From positions 1 through 41,100 of the forward strand of contig JBCBSN010000005.1 in assembly GCA_039819225.1 (NCBI GenBank): DNA of 41,100 nucleotides, written 5' to 3'. Positions within the stretch are counted from its first letter, which is position 1. Each line of letters opens with the position of its first letter. The notes beneath the pieces were generated by a model. The model searched no databases and was not told where the DNA came from. It was given only the letters and a program-made list of their open reading frames with translations. The position numbers and the translations under genes were made by a program. Shown here one piece after another: positions 34,204 through 41,100 of this stretch. The DNA is from Ulvibacterium sp039819225 (GTDB lineage: Bacteria; Bacteroidota; Bacteroidia; Flavobacteriales; Flavobacteriaceae).

Positions 34204-36101
34204 TGAAAGGCTCTCCCAGTAGGATCTTAAAACACTTTTGGGGCTTTACCTCCTTTAAACCGTCGCAAAAACAGATTATAGATACAATCTTACACGGGAG
34301 GGATGTCCTTGCCCTCTTGCCTACCGGTGGCGGCAAGTCTATTTGTTTTCAGGTGCCGGCCTTGGCCCAAGAGGGAATATGCATTGTGGTCTCCCCTTTG
34401 ATTTCCTTGATGAAAAACCAAGTGGACCATCTCAAGAAAAAGGGTATTAAAGCGATAGCCATTACGGGGGGAATACCTTATGAAGAAGTAAACGACCTAC
34501 TGGATAATTGCACATATGGTAATTACAAGTTTCTCTATGTTTCCCCGGAACGTCTTCAGCAGGATATGATCAGGGAAAGAATATCCCGGATGAACGTGAA
34601 CCTTATTGCCATAGACGAGGCCCACTGTATATCCCAATGGGGACATGATTTTAGGCCGGCCTATTTGCAATGTGCCCTTTTGAGGGAATTATTCCCCGAA
34701 ATTCCCATGGTGGCCCTTACCGCTACCGCTACCAAAAAAGTGACGCTGGACATCATGCAAAACCTTAAGTTCAAGGATGCTTTGGTAGTCAAGGATTCCT
34801 TTGTTAGGAAGAACATTGGGCTTAAGGTTATACGAACGGAAGACAAGTTATATAGCCTAAGAAGGATTTGTTCCAAAGTGCAAAAAAGTGCCATCGTATA
34901 TGTGCGTACCCGGCGAATGGCCCAGGAACTTTCGGCCCATTTGCTCCAAAATAAATGCAAGGCTACCTTTTTCCATGGTGGAATTTCAAAGGAGGAAAAG
35001 GAAAAGCGACTTGATCTTTGGCTCTCCGATAGTATTAACATCATGGTGGCCACCAACGCTTTTGGTATGGGTATAGATAAACCTGATGTGGAATTGGTAG
35101 TTCATTTCCAAATCCCGGATTGCCTGGAAAACTATTTCCAAGAAGTAGGGAGGGCCGGTAGAGACGGCCATTCTGCGGAAGCTGTTTTGATAACAAACCC
35201 AATGGACGAACAGCAAGCCAAAGATCAGTTTTTAAGTGTCCTGCCGGATGTGCCTTTCTTAAAAGCGGTCTATAGAAAACTCAATACTTATTTTCAAATT
35301 CCTTATGGGGAAGGAAATAACGAGACCTTTCAGATCAACTTTGAAGAATTCTGTAATACCTATCAGCTTAACCGTCTCCTTACGTATAACGCCCTGCGTT
35401 TGTTGGACCTCAATTCCGTAATCGCTCTTTCCGAATCTTTTTCCCGGACAAGTACGGTGCAATTTCTGGCGAGTAAATCCCAGATCTTTAACTACCTGGA
35501 AGAAAATAAGACCTCCGCTCCCGTTATACGCACTATCCTAAGAACTTATGGGGGCATTTTTGATTTTGAGACCAAAATAAATACCCATTTGGTGGCTAAA
35601 AAAGTGAGCATCGAGCATTCAAGTGTCATCCAAGTTCTGGAGCATCTTCAAAAGGATAATATCATTTTGTATAAAGGAAAGACCAATGACTTGGAGGTTA
35701 CATTTTTGGTTCCCAGAGAGGATGATAATACCATAAATATCCTTGCGGGAACGGTACGGGAACAAAACCGTATAAAGCACCAAAACCTAAAACAAATGCT
35801 CTTTTATGTAAAAAATGATTCGGATTGTAGAAGCAGGGTACTCTTGAATTATTTTGGGGAAAAAATAGCGGCCGATTGTGGAATCTGCGACGTTTGCGTT
35901 GCTAGAAATAACAAGGCCTCGATCAGCTTGCCCAAGTTGTGTAGCGAAATATCGGAGCTGTTAAGGAAGGAAAAAAGGACTTCCCGGCAACTTATCACCA
36001 TCATGACCTATAACGAGGGTATTGTGCTAAAGGCCATAAAGCTTCTTTTGGAGCAAGGCAAAATACGGATCACGCGAAAAAACGAATACGAACTGACTTA
36101 A
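34203..36101 (+). CDS. recQ: RecQ-family ATP-dependent DNA helicase
   Basis: A 632-residue superfamily 2 helicase that unwinds DNA 3' to 5'. Walker A is LLPTGGGKS (residues 38-46). Motif II is IDEAHCISQWGHDFRP, typical of RecQ. Motif VI is EVGRAGRDGHSAEA. A zinc-binding RQC region holds the last cysteines (DCGICDVC), and a winged-helix tail (RQLITIMTYNEGIVLKAI) follows. The HRDC domain of E. coli RecQ is not evident. Bacteroidota often carry a second RecQ, and this may be that form. It sits between an ATPase gene (1-base overlap) and fmt (1 base between). Confidence 0.93.
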   Translation: MKGSPSRILKHFWGFTSFKPSQKQIIDTILHGRDVLALLPTGGGKSICFQVPALAQEGICIVVSPLISLMKNQVDHLKKKGIKAIAITGGIPYEEVNDLLDNCTYGNYKFLYVSPERLQQDMIRERISRMNVNLIAIDEAHCISQWGHDFRPAYLQCALLRELFPEIPMVALTATATKKVTLDIMQNLKFKDALVVKDSFVRKNIGLKVIRTEDKLYSLRRICSKVQKSAIVYVRTRRMAQELSAHLLQNKCKATFFHGGISKEEKEKRLDLWLSDSINIMVATNAFGMGIDKPDVELVVHFQIPDCLENYFQEVGRAGRDGHSAEAVLITNPMDEQQAKDQFLSVLPDVPFLKAVYRKLNTYFQIPYGEGNNETFQINFEEFCNTYQLNRLLTYNALRLLDLNSVIALSESFSRTSTVQFLASKSQIFNYLEENKTSAPVIRTILRTYGGIFDFETKINTHLVAKKVSIEHSSVIQVLEHLQKDNIILYKGKTNDLEVTFLVPREDDNTINILAGTVREQNRIKHQNLKQMLFYVKNDSDCRSRVLLNYFGEKIAADCGICDVCVARNNKASISLPKLCSEISELLRKEKRTSRQLITIMTYNEGIVLKAIKLLLEQGKIRITRKNEYELT

Positions 36102-36102
36102 T

Positions 36103-37050
36103 ATGGAAACAATGCGGATTATCTTTATGGGGACACCGGATTTTGCCGTGGCAACACTGGCCCAGTTGGTAAATAACAAGTACGCCGTTGCAGCTGTCAT
36201 TACGGCTCCGGACAGGCCCGCGGGAAGAGGGCGAAGACTTCGGGAATCCGCAGTGAAGAAATATGCCAAGGAGCAGGGCCTTACGGTACTACAACCAACA
36301 AATCTAAAAAGCGCGCCCTTTTTGGAACAATTGCAAGCGCTAAAACCGGACTTGCAGATCGTAGTGGCCTTTAGAATGCTGCCGCGACAGGTGTGGAACA
36401 TGCCAAAATATGGGACCTTTAACCTCCATGCCTCACTCCTCCCCCAATACAGGGGTGCGGCACCCATTAATTGGGCCATTATAAACGGTGAGACCAAAAC
36501 CGGGGTGACCACTTTTTTTATTGATGATAAAATAGACACGGGTGAAATCATCCTGCAGGAGGAAACCGAAATTTTCGATACCGACAATGCCGGTGAACTT
36601 CATGATAGGCTTATGCATTTGGGCGCGGCCCTTGTAGTAAGGACTGTACAATATATTGAGAAAAAGGAAATAGAAAGAAAACCTCAAAAAGAGGTTACCC
36701 CCCTTAAATTGGCCCCAAAAATTTACAAGGAAACTTCTAGAATAGATTGGAGCAAACCGCCAAACAGGATTTATGACCATATCAGGGGACTAAGCCCCTA
36801 CCCTACGGCCTGGAGTACCCTGATCAATGCCAATGAAAGCTTATCCGTTAAAATATATGCCGCCGCCCATAGAAAAGATCAACACGCTCTGAAAACAGGC
36901 TCCATCCTCACCAACAAAAAAGAGATCCTGGTAGCGGTCGCGGGGGGCTATATGGAGCTCCTGGAAATGCAATTTCCGGGAAAACGAAGAATGAAGGTCT
37001 CGGAAATCCTAAATGGGTTCACATTTTCCAAAACGGCGCGAATGGTGTAA
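36103..37050 (+). CDS. fmt: Methionyl-tRNA formyltransferase
   Basis: A 315-residue Fmt enzyme that formylates Met on initiator tRNA using 10-formyl-tetrahydrofolate. The N-terminal catalytic domain starts MRIIFMGTPDFAVATL. The active-site motif is NLHASLLPQYRGAAPINWAI, where Asn and His line the catalytic pocket; the distal Asp is in KIDTGEI. The C-terminal beta-barrel tRNA-binding domain follows (KIYKETSRIDWSKPP). ATG is taken at 36103, 1 base after the recQ stop; a second ATG at 36112 would trim three residues. The recQ-fmt-HU order is usual in Flavobacteriia. Confidence 0.95.
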   Translation: METMRIIFMGTPDFAVATLAQLVNNKYAVAAVITAPDRPAGRGRRLRESAVKKYAKEQGLTVLQPTNLKSAPFLEQLQALKPDLQIVVAFRMLPRQVWNMPKYGTFNLHASLLPQYRGAAPINWAIINGETKTGVTTFFIDDKIDTGEIILQEETEIFDTDNAGELHDRLMHLGAALVVRTVQYIEKKEIERKPQKEVTPLKLAPKIYKETSRIDWSKPPNRIYDHIRGLSPYPTAWSTLINANESLSVKIYAAAHRKDQHALKTGSILTNKKEILVAVAGGYMELLEMQFPGKRRMKVSEILNGFTFSKTARMV

Positions 37051-37096
37051 ACCCCCGTATTCATTGGGCTGGGAGAAACGTAAAAATTGCCCTACT

Positions 37097-37125
37097 TTAT
37101 CAACAAAGGTTCCGAGTTATCAACA
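37097..37125 (+). repeat. Two direct TTATCAACA repeats (DnaA-box-like)
   Basis: TTATCAACA occurs at 37097-37105 and 37117-37125, 20 bases apart and in the same orientation, in the fmt-HU gap. Each differs from the DnaA-box consensus TTATCCACA at one position. They lie upstream of the HU promoter and may bind DnaA or another factor. Confidence 0.4.
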
Positions 37126-37151
37126 AAAACGGGGTTTTCCCTTGATTTTAC

Positions 37152-37181
37152 TTGTGTTGAGCGCAAATCCATATAAATTTG
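37152..37181 (+). promoter_or_regulatory. HU promoter TTG-N19-TAAATTTG
   Basis: TTG at 37152-37154 and an exact -7 box TAAATTTG at 37174-37181, with a 19-base spacer. The -7 box ends 45 bases before the ATG at 37227. It drives the HU gene. Confidence 0.6.
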
Positions 37182-37226
37182 TTGAAGGTTTAAAATTATT
37201 TTAACAACAATTAATTGAATTACATC

Positions 37227-37499
37227 ATGAACAAAACAGAATTAATCGATGCAATGGCCGCCGACGCTGGCATCACAAAAGCAGCCGCAAAAAAAGCATT
37301 GGAATCTTTCTTAGGTAATGTAGAGGGATCCCTTAAAAAGGGAAATCGTGTTTCTTTAGTTGGCTTTGGGTCTTGGTCCGTTTCCAGAAGAAATGCAAGG
37401 GAAGGTAGAAATCCTTCCACAGGGAAAACAATTCAAATTGCAGCTAAAAATGTTGTTAAGTTCAAGGCAGGTGCCGATTTGGGCAGTGCAGTAAACTAG
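37227..37499 (+). CDS. HU family nucleoid protein
   Basis: A 90-residue HU/IHF-type DNA-binding protein that bends and compacts the chromosome as a dimer. Features in order: helices 1-2 (MNKTELIDAMAADAGITKAA), a beta-sheet core with VSLVGFGSW, the flexible DNA-contacting arm (RRNAREGRNPSTGKTI) with the usual Pro at the tip, and a C-terminal helix (FKAGADLGSAVN). The ATG at 37227 is used rather than a TTG at 37215. A good promoter and two DnaA-box-like repeats lie upstream, and a terminator lies downstream. Confidence 0.95.
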   Translation: MNKTELIDAMAADAGITKAAAKKALESFLGNVEGSLKKGNRVSLVGFGSWSVSRRNAREGRNPSTGKTIQIAAKNVVKFKAGADLGSAVN

Positions 37500-37523
37500 C
37501 TCATACCATACTTCTATATAACA

Positions 37524-37557
37524 GGGCATCCCGGATTTTTTTCCAGGATGCCTTTTT
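37524..37557 (+). terminator. Terminator after HU
   Basis: GGCATCC (37525-37531) pairs with GGATGCC (37546-37552), with a further GGA/TCC step inside, followed by TTTTT. It begins about 25 bases after the HU stop. Confidence 0.85.
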
Positions 37558-37617
37558 ATTTCTCCGCTTTTGGTATTTAGGGGAATTGTCTTATTTTAGA
37601 TTTAGCAAGTTCATGTT

Positions 37618-38178
37618 ATGATCGATATTAAACCCCAAAAAGGAAAGCTTCTTATCGCCGAACCGTCTTTGACCGGGGACGTTTCCTTTAATAGATCCGT
37701 AGTCCTTCTTGCAGAACATAATGAAGAAGGTTCCGTAGGATTTATATTGAACAAACCCCTGGAATACCAGATCAACGAGCTAATTACGGAAATAAGTCTA
37801 CCCTTCCAAGTATATAATGGTGGCCCTGTGGAACAGGACAATCTTTATTTCATTCATAAGGTCCCCCATTTAATAGACAATAGTATTGAGATATCGGACG
37901 GAATTTATTGGGGAGGTGATTTTGAGAAGACGATAAGCCTCATCAATCAACGGATTATTTCCGAGGATGATATTCGTTTCTTTTTGGGCTATTCCGGATG
38001 GTCTTCCCTACAGTTGGATCAAGAGCTGTCCTCCAAGTCATGGATTGTGGTTCAGAACAAGTATGAAAGTGCCATAATCCAAAAGTCCTCCGTTGCCTTT
38101 TGGAAAGAAAAAATGATAGAACTTGGCGGGGACTATCTGCTCTGGTCCAACGCACCGGAAAATCCCAGCCTTAACTAA
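37618..38178 (+). CDS. YqgE/AlgH family protein
   Basis: A 186-residue cytosolic protein of the YqgE/AlgH family (DUF179). Conserved stretches are KLLIAEPSLTGDVSFNRSVV, GFILNKPLEYQINEL, VYNGGPVEQDNLYFIH and FFLGYSGWSSLQLDQEL. No biochemical activity is established. A weak -7 box (TATTTTAG, 37592-37599) with a TTTG 19 bases further upstream precedes it. Its last 8 bases overlap the 3' end of the convergent aminotransferase gene. Confidence 0.93.
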   Translation: MIDIKPQKGKLLIAEPSLTGDVSFNRSVVLLAEHNEEGSVGFILNKPLEYQINELITEISLPFQVYNGGPVEQDNLYFIHKVPHLIDNSIEISDGIYWGGDFEKTISLINQRIISEDDIRFFLGYSGWSSLQLDQELSSKSWIVVQNKYESAIIQKSSVAFWKEKMIELGGDYLLWSNAPENPSLN

Positions 38179-39025
38179 GGACCAATCTGGCCGCGGCGTT
38201 CAGTTTTCCTATCAAATCCTGGGCTACCTTAGTGCCATATTCCCGTTTGCGGTATTTGTTTACCGATTTTATCCCCATAATAGAATTGGTAATGAATAAC
38301 TCGTCCGCTTTTTGAAGTTCAAAGGGCGAAATGGATGCTTGCTTAAGCCCATAGTTTGGAAGTTTACCGATAATCTCTATCAGCTTCTTTCGTATAATGC
38401 CATTTAAACAACCGTCCGTTAAGGGAGGGGTCTTGATCTGGTCTCCACTTACCAGAAAAAGATTGCCGTTCAATGCCTCCACCACCATTTTGTCCTGGTT
38501 CAACAACAGACAATTATCATAGTCGTTTTCCTGGGCGTAAATGCTTCCCACAACATTGATAATCCTATTATTGGTCTTTAGGGTGGATAGCAGACCCGAA
38601 TTCACATGGAAATCCTTAAAAAGTTCTATTTCATAGAACCCATTATCTAGAACATAAAAGGGATGGCCCAACCTAGTCGGTTCTATCACATAGGAAACTT
38701 CGTTGGTACGGGGCAGGTACAGCCCCCCGTCCTTTCTAAATACAGTAAAACGGATCCGAATCGGGGAATCTTTAAGATCTGTGCTGGCGCCAATGGTGCG
38801 TAACACTTCCTCGTTTAAGAATTCCATGGTGAAATCCATAGGTATCTCCATGCGAAGGATACGCATGGAAGCCATAAGCCTTAGATAATGGTCCTCCCAA
38901 AAAAAAATGGTGTTCCCTACCACACGCATCGCTTCAAAAAGTGCATCCCCGTAGCGTAGCCCCCTGTTGCCGTGATTAAGGTAGAACGCTTCTTCCGAAA
39001 GTAGCGACCCATCAAAATTGACCAT
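38171..39025 (-). CDS. Class IV aminotransferase
   Basis: A 284-residue fold-type IV PLP enzyme, related to branched-chain aminotransferase and aminodeoxychorismate lyase. The N-terminal GLRYGDALFEAMRV is the usual opening. The PLP-binding Lys150 lies in STLKTNNRIINVV. Glu183 in VVEALNGNLF replaces the more common TEG...SN wording, and the phosphate-binding loop is less standard. Its substrate (branched-chain amino acid, D-amino acid or aminodeoxychorismate) cannot be fixed. The start codon is directly behind the T run of a hairpin ending the START-like gene. Confidence 0.88.
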   Translation of the reverse strand: MVNFDGSLLSEEAFYLNHGNRGLRYGDALFEAMRVVGNTIFFWEDHYLRLMASMRILRMEIPMDFTMEFLNEEVLRTIGASTDLKDSPIRIRFTVFRKDGGLYLPRTNEVSYVIEPTRLGHPFYVLDNGFYEIELFKDFHVNSGLLSTLKTNNRIINVVGSIYAQENDYDNCLLLNQDKMVVEALNGNLFLVSGDQIKTPPLTDGCLNGIIRKKLIEIIGKLPNYGLKQASISPFELQKADELFITNSIMGIKSVNKYRKREYGTKVAQDLIGKLNAAARLVLS

Positions 39026-39052
39026 AAAAAAATCCCGATTAAAAGCGGGATT
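39026..39052 (-). terminator. Hairpin with T-run between START-like gene and aminotransferase
   Basis: On the minus strand AATCCCG and CGGGATT form a 7-bp stem with an 8-base loop, followed by seven U (plus-strand positions 39026-39032 are A). It is a good intrinsic terminator for the START-like gene, but the last U lies directly before the ATG of the aminotransferase, leaving no room for a ribosome-binding site. Confidence 0.75.
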
Positions 39053-39079
39053 AAAGATAGGTGAAATACTTGAAAGCCG

Positions 39080-39463
39080 CTATTTGGATCCCAGTACCTG
39101 CTTTAAATCGGATACTTGATTGTCCCAAAGCATCTTGGCCTCGTCCTCCTCGCCCTCTTCGGCAAAATCCGTAATGAAAAGGGAAACGTCCTTGGTAATC
39201 TCATCCACAATTATTTTCATCTCAAAAAAACTGTCGTCATCGCTTTCCTCCCAGGCAAATTTCACGAATTCATCGCTCTTTCGTTTCAATAGTTTTGCCA
39301 CTTCTTCATTGCCGTCCCAAATAAAAGTAAAGAGTTCCCCACGGGAGTTTACATTGTCAGCGAACCATTCGGAAAGCCCCGAAGGAGTAGATAAGTACTG
39401 ATACAGCAATTGGGGCGAAGACTGTATCACAAATTCAAGTTCAAATTGTATCTTATCACTCAT
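39080..39463 (-). CDS. START-like domain protein
   Basis: A 127-residue protein with an AHSA1/START-like helix-grip fold: QFELEFVIQSSPQLLYQYLS, GLSEWFADNV, FTFIWDGNEEVAKLL, VKFAWEESDDDSFFEMKI. The C-terminus is acidic (FAEEGEEDEAKMLWD). The ligand or partner is unknown. The ORF extends upstream to 39592, but the START fold starts at the ATG at 39463 (MSDKIQFELEF). It precedes the aminotransferase on the same strand, an arrangement common in Flavobacteriia. Confidence 0.87.
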   Translation of the reverse strand: MSDKIQFELEFVIQSSPQLLYQYLSTPSGLSEWFADNVNSRGELFTFIWDGNEEVAKLLKRKSDEFVKFAWEESDDDSFFEMKIIVDEITKDVSLFITDFAEEGEEDEAKMLWDNQVSDLKQVLGSK

Positions 39464-39715
39464 TACGGTAATTTTTCCACGGGCAATATATAGATTTCCA
39501 AATGATAAAAAAATAAAACTGCTGGAATAATTTGGGAGGCTGGGGTTGATAGGCACAAAATTTAACTTTATATTTGCAGCCGTTTTTATCATCCCTGCCT
39601 CTTGGCCCTAAATTAAAAGAAAACGGATACCTAGAAGAGGTTTCCGTTCGTAACGATTCTACGTTACGGATTGTTAAAATGGACAAAGGGTGTGTAAAGG
39701 GTGGGAAACACAAAT
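39464..39715. other. Structured intergenic region upstream of tRNA
   Basis: No convincing gene. It holds two adjacent hairpins. AACGGATACC (39622-39631) pairs with GGTTTCCGTT (39639-39648) at 9 of 10 positions. CGTAACG (39649-39655) pairs perfectly with CGTTACG (39662-39668). Two AAAGGGTG copies lie at about 39685 and 39696. The 83-residue open frame through here is basic and unlike its neighbours, so it is not called. Confidence 0.45.
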
Positions 39716-39790
39716 GGCGAGGTATCCGCCTTGGGCGGAGCAGGATTCATATCTGCCAAAGGCGGACGGGAGTTCAAGTCATACGGGGCA
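39716..39790 (+). pseudogene. Decayed tRNA (CAU-type) copy
   Basis: The 5' end (GGCGAGGTA) is identical to the intact tRNA 112 bases downstream, including much of the preceding bases (AAATGGCGAGGTA shared). The D arm is replaced by a TCCGCC-TTG-GGCGGA hairpin (39725-39739). The GATTCATA anticodon-loop string (39744-39751) and the GTTCAAGTC T-loop string are kept, but the T stem and the 3' acceptor strand do not pair. A second related hairpin (TCTGCC-AAA-GGCGGA, 39752-39766) follows the anticodon loop. It is best read as a tRNA duplicate invaded by a short palindromic repeat. Confidence 0.6.
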
Positions 39791-39827
39791 AGAGAACGCC
39801 CAGAACAAGGTTGAAGAAAACATAAAT

Positions 39828-39901
39828 GGCGAGGTAGCTCAGCTGGTTAGAGCGTCGGATTCATAACCCGGAGGCCGAGGGTTCAAGTCCCTCTCTCGCT
39901 A
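39828..39901 (+). tRNA. tRNA with CAU anticodon (Met, or Ile2)
   Basis: A 74-base cloverleaf can be drawn: acceptor GGCGAGG with TCTCGCT (two G-U pairs), D arm GCTC...GAGC, anticodon loop TTCATAA with CAU, T arm GAGGG-TTCAAGT-CCCTC, and discriminator A at 39901. The 3' CCA is not encoded. The first base pairs with position 72, so it is not the initiator; elongator Met and lysidine-modified Ile2 cannot be separated by eye. The anticodon stem has one A-C mismatch next to the loop. Confidence 0.92.
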
Positions 39902-39902
39902 C

Positions 39903-39941
39903 AAAGCCCGATTCGGATAGCTATCTTAATCGGGCTTTTTT
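39903..39941 (+). terminator. Terminator after tRNA
   Basis: AAAGCCCGATT (39903-39913) pairs exactly with AATCGGGCTTT (39928-39938), continuing into a T run. The loop contains another palindrome, GATAGCTATC. Confidence 0.88.
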
Positions 39942-40014
39942 AGTATGGAAGAACACGAAGTCTATATATCACACTAATTGACTATCTTTAAAATGCAATC
40001 AAATAGTTATAAAG

Positions 40015-40851
40015 ATGAAAGGTTTTATTGTCCAATTGCTTATTGTAGGTTTAGTGATTATTGCTTCCTGTAAATCCAAAACCGAAAGCACTACTGAATC
40101 CAATGATATTTCCGAGGAACCTAGCGTAGCGGTAAAAGGAGATGAGGTGACATATGCTACCGATTCCACTACCCTTAAGGGCTATATTGCTTATGATGTT
40201 AACACTAAAAAAAAGCGACCAGGGGTGCTAATCGTCCATGAATGGTGGGGGCATAATGATTATGTGCGTCAACGTGCGGAAATGTTGGCCGCGCTGGGGT
40301 ATACGGCAATGGCCGTGGACATGTACGGTGACGGAAAACTGGCCGATCATCCCGATGATGCAGGTAAATTCGCCAGGAGCGTTATGACCAATCTACCGGA
40401 AGCCACGGCACGTTTTAATGCGGCGTTGAATCTGTTGAAAACCCATGCTACGGTGGACGCCGAAAAAATAGCGGCCATAGGGTACTGTTTTGGAGGCAGT
40501 GTGGTGCTGACCATGGCTAATACGGGAGCGGATTTGGATGCTGTTGCGGCCTTTCATAGTGGGGTACAACTACCCGTAATGCCAAATACGAAACTAAAAG
40601 CAAAGGTTTTGGTGTGCAACGGGGCTGACGACCCATTTATCGGTGCAACATCTGTACAGGCCTTTAAAAGTGCGCTAGATTCAATCAACGCCAACTATAA
40701 GTACATAGCTTATCCTGGGGTAAAGCACGGTTTTACCAGTAAAGAGGCAGATACCAATGGGCAGAAATTCAACTTGCCCTTGGCCTATGATGCGGATGCG
40801 GATCAAAAATCCTGGACTAGTTTGCAAGAACTATTTGCAGAGGCTTTTTAG
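40015..40851 (+). CDS. Dienelactone hydrolase family lipoprotein
   Basis: A 278-residue alpha/beta hydrolase of the dienelactone hydrolase group. A lipoprotein signal ends at Cys19 (VIIASC), followed by a Ser/Glu-rich linker. The catalytic triad is visible as Cys158 in GYCFGGS, Asp205 or 206 in NGADDPF and His238 in VKHGFTS. VLIVHEWWGHNDYVRQRA is the usual oxyanion-hole strand. The Cys nucleophile fits dienelactone hydrolases, but the natural ester substrate is unknown, and an envelope location suggests something other than chlorocatechol breakdown. A weak -7 box TATCTTTA lies about 25 bases upstream. Confidence 0.92.
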   Translation: MKGFIVQLLIVGLVIIASCKSKTESTTESNDISEEPSVAVKGDEVTYATDSTTLKGYIAYDVNTKKKRPGVLIVHEWWGHNDYVRQRAEMLAALGYTAMAVDMYGDGKLADHPDDAGKFARSVMTNLPEATARFNAALNLLKTHATVDAEKIAAIGYCFGGSVVLTMANTGADLDAVAAFHSGVQLPVMPNTKLKAKVLVCNGADDPFIGATSVQAFKSALDSINANYKYIAYPGVKHGFTSKEADTNGQKFNLPLAYDADADQKSWTSLQELFAEAF

Positions 40852-41100
40852 GGAGTTCGACACTGGGAGGCCGTATACGTGGTATTCTTAGATACCTCAA
40901 AAAGAGGTAAAACCACAGAAAAGATTCCTTAAATCCGGAACAGGGATGAATCGGGTTAGGTAAGCTCATTGACTAGGACCTTACACTACCAAACAGATTC
41001 ATTATATCCTTAGGGGACAGAAAGCGTTTAATCGCCTCAAAAGACCGGGTGTTCCAAACACTTCTTAAAAAGTGAATTTTCAATAGCCTACAAAAGACCT
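40852..41100. other. Downstream intergenic region at window edge
   Basis: No gene is called. TACCTC (40893-40898) pairs with GAGGTA (40904-40909) across AAAAA, with GTGGT/ACCAC flanks able to extend the stem; this may end transcription of the hydrolase. On the minus strand an open frame runs from the window edge to a TAG at 40973-40975 (about 41 codons); it could be the end of a gene outside the window, but nothing in it is recognisable. Confidence 0.35.

Noticed and set aside
36027..36587. 186-codon minus-strand frame across the recQ-fmt junction
   Set aside because: Both plus-strand genes have complete family motifs there; this is a shadow.
39574..39825. 83-codon plus-strand open frame before the tRNA
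   Set aside because: It crosses hairpins and the decayed tRNA copy, has a basic low-complexity product and no recognisable motif.
40973..41099. Minus-strand frame entering from the right edge
   Set aside because: Only about 41 codons, no motif, and no start within the window; too weak to call a gene.

Overview
The window looks like chromosome of a marine-type member of the Flavobacteriaceae (Bacteroidota). Four things point there: a SusC/SusD pair, a C-terminal sorting domain of the type IX secretion kind, several conserved Flavobacteriia proteins (DUF4290, Lacal_2735 family, START-like), and promoter boxes of the Bacteroidota form TAnnTTTG instead of TATAAT. Genus cannot be fixed by reading alone. 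No prophage, CRISPR array or complete insertion sequence was seen.

Layout. 1-77 holds a degenerate tRNA-like stretch on the minus strand. 197-3618 is a tight plus-strand housekeeping operon: a DUF2520 Rossmann protein, a KdsC-like HAD phosphatase, Maf, a lipoprotein and a small MscS-type channel. 3694-8061 carries a PIG-L deacetylase fused to an amidotransferase-like fold, a 33-residue membrane peptide that is easy to miss (6229-6330), and a sodium:solute symporter. 8209-22734 is a polysaccharide-utilisation-like region: sulfatase, LacI regulator, SusC, SusD, a large FG-GAP/ASPIC calcium-repeat protein and, convergently, a GH2 beta-galactosidase lipoprotein. Together these suggest capture and breakdown of a sulfated beta-galactoside glycan, though no endo-acting enzyme is present. 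22828-25005 has a DUF2911 protein and a secreted protein with a type IX sorting domain.

25156-27709 is a SRPBCC / atypical SDR / DNA photolyase operon behind a textbook Bacteroidota promoter. 27787-30980 is a redox-flavoured cluster: GNAT, a 4Fe-4S plus CDGSH protein, a Lacal_2735 protein, pirin, a membrane protein, DoxX, and a further membrane protein interrupted by an in-frame TAG. 31034-33548 (minus) has murA, whose active-site Cys is replaced by Asp, DUF4290, a MITE-like inverted-repeat element and DUF493. 33640-37499 has an AAA_28 ATPase, RecQ, Fmt and HU. 37618-41100 has YqgE, a convergent aminotransferase IV and START-like pair, a structured non-coding region with a decayed tRNA copy next to an intact CAU tRNA, and a dienelactone hydrolase lipoprotein.

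The most useful points beyond routine annotation are the small membrane peptide between the deacetylase and the symporter, the MurA Cys-to-Asp change, the nonsense-interrupted membrane gene, the MITE-like element next to the DUF4290-murA promoter, the tRNA-derived pseudogene at 39716-39790, the palindromes around the lacI-type gene, and the SDR that lacks its catalytic tyrosine. I did not find a clearly new multi-gene defence or mobile system.
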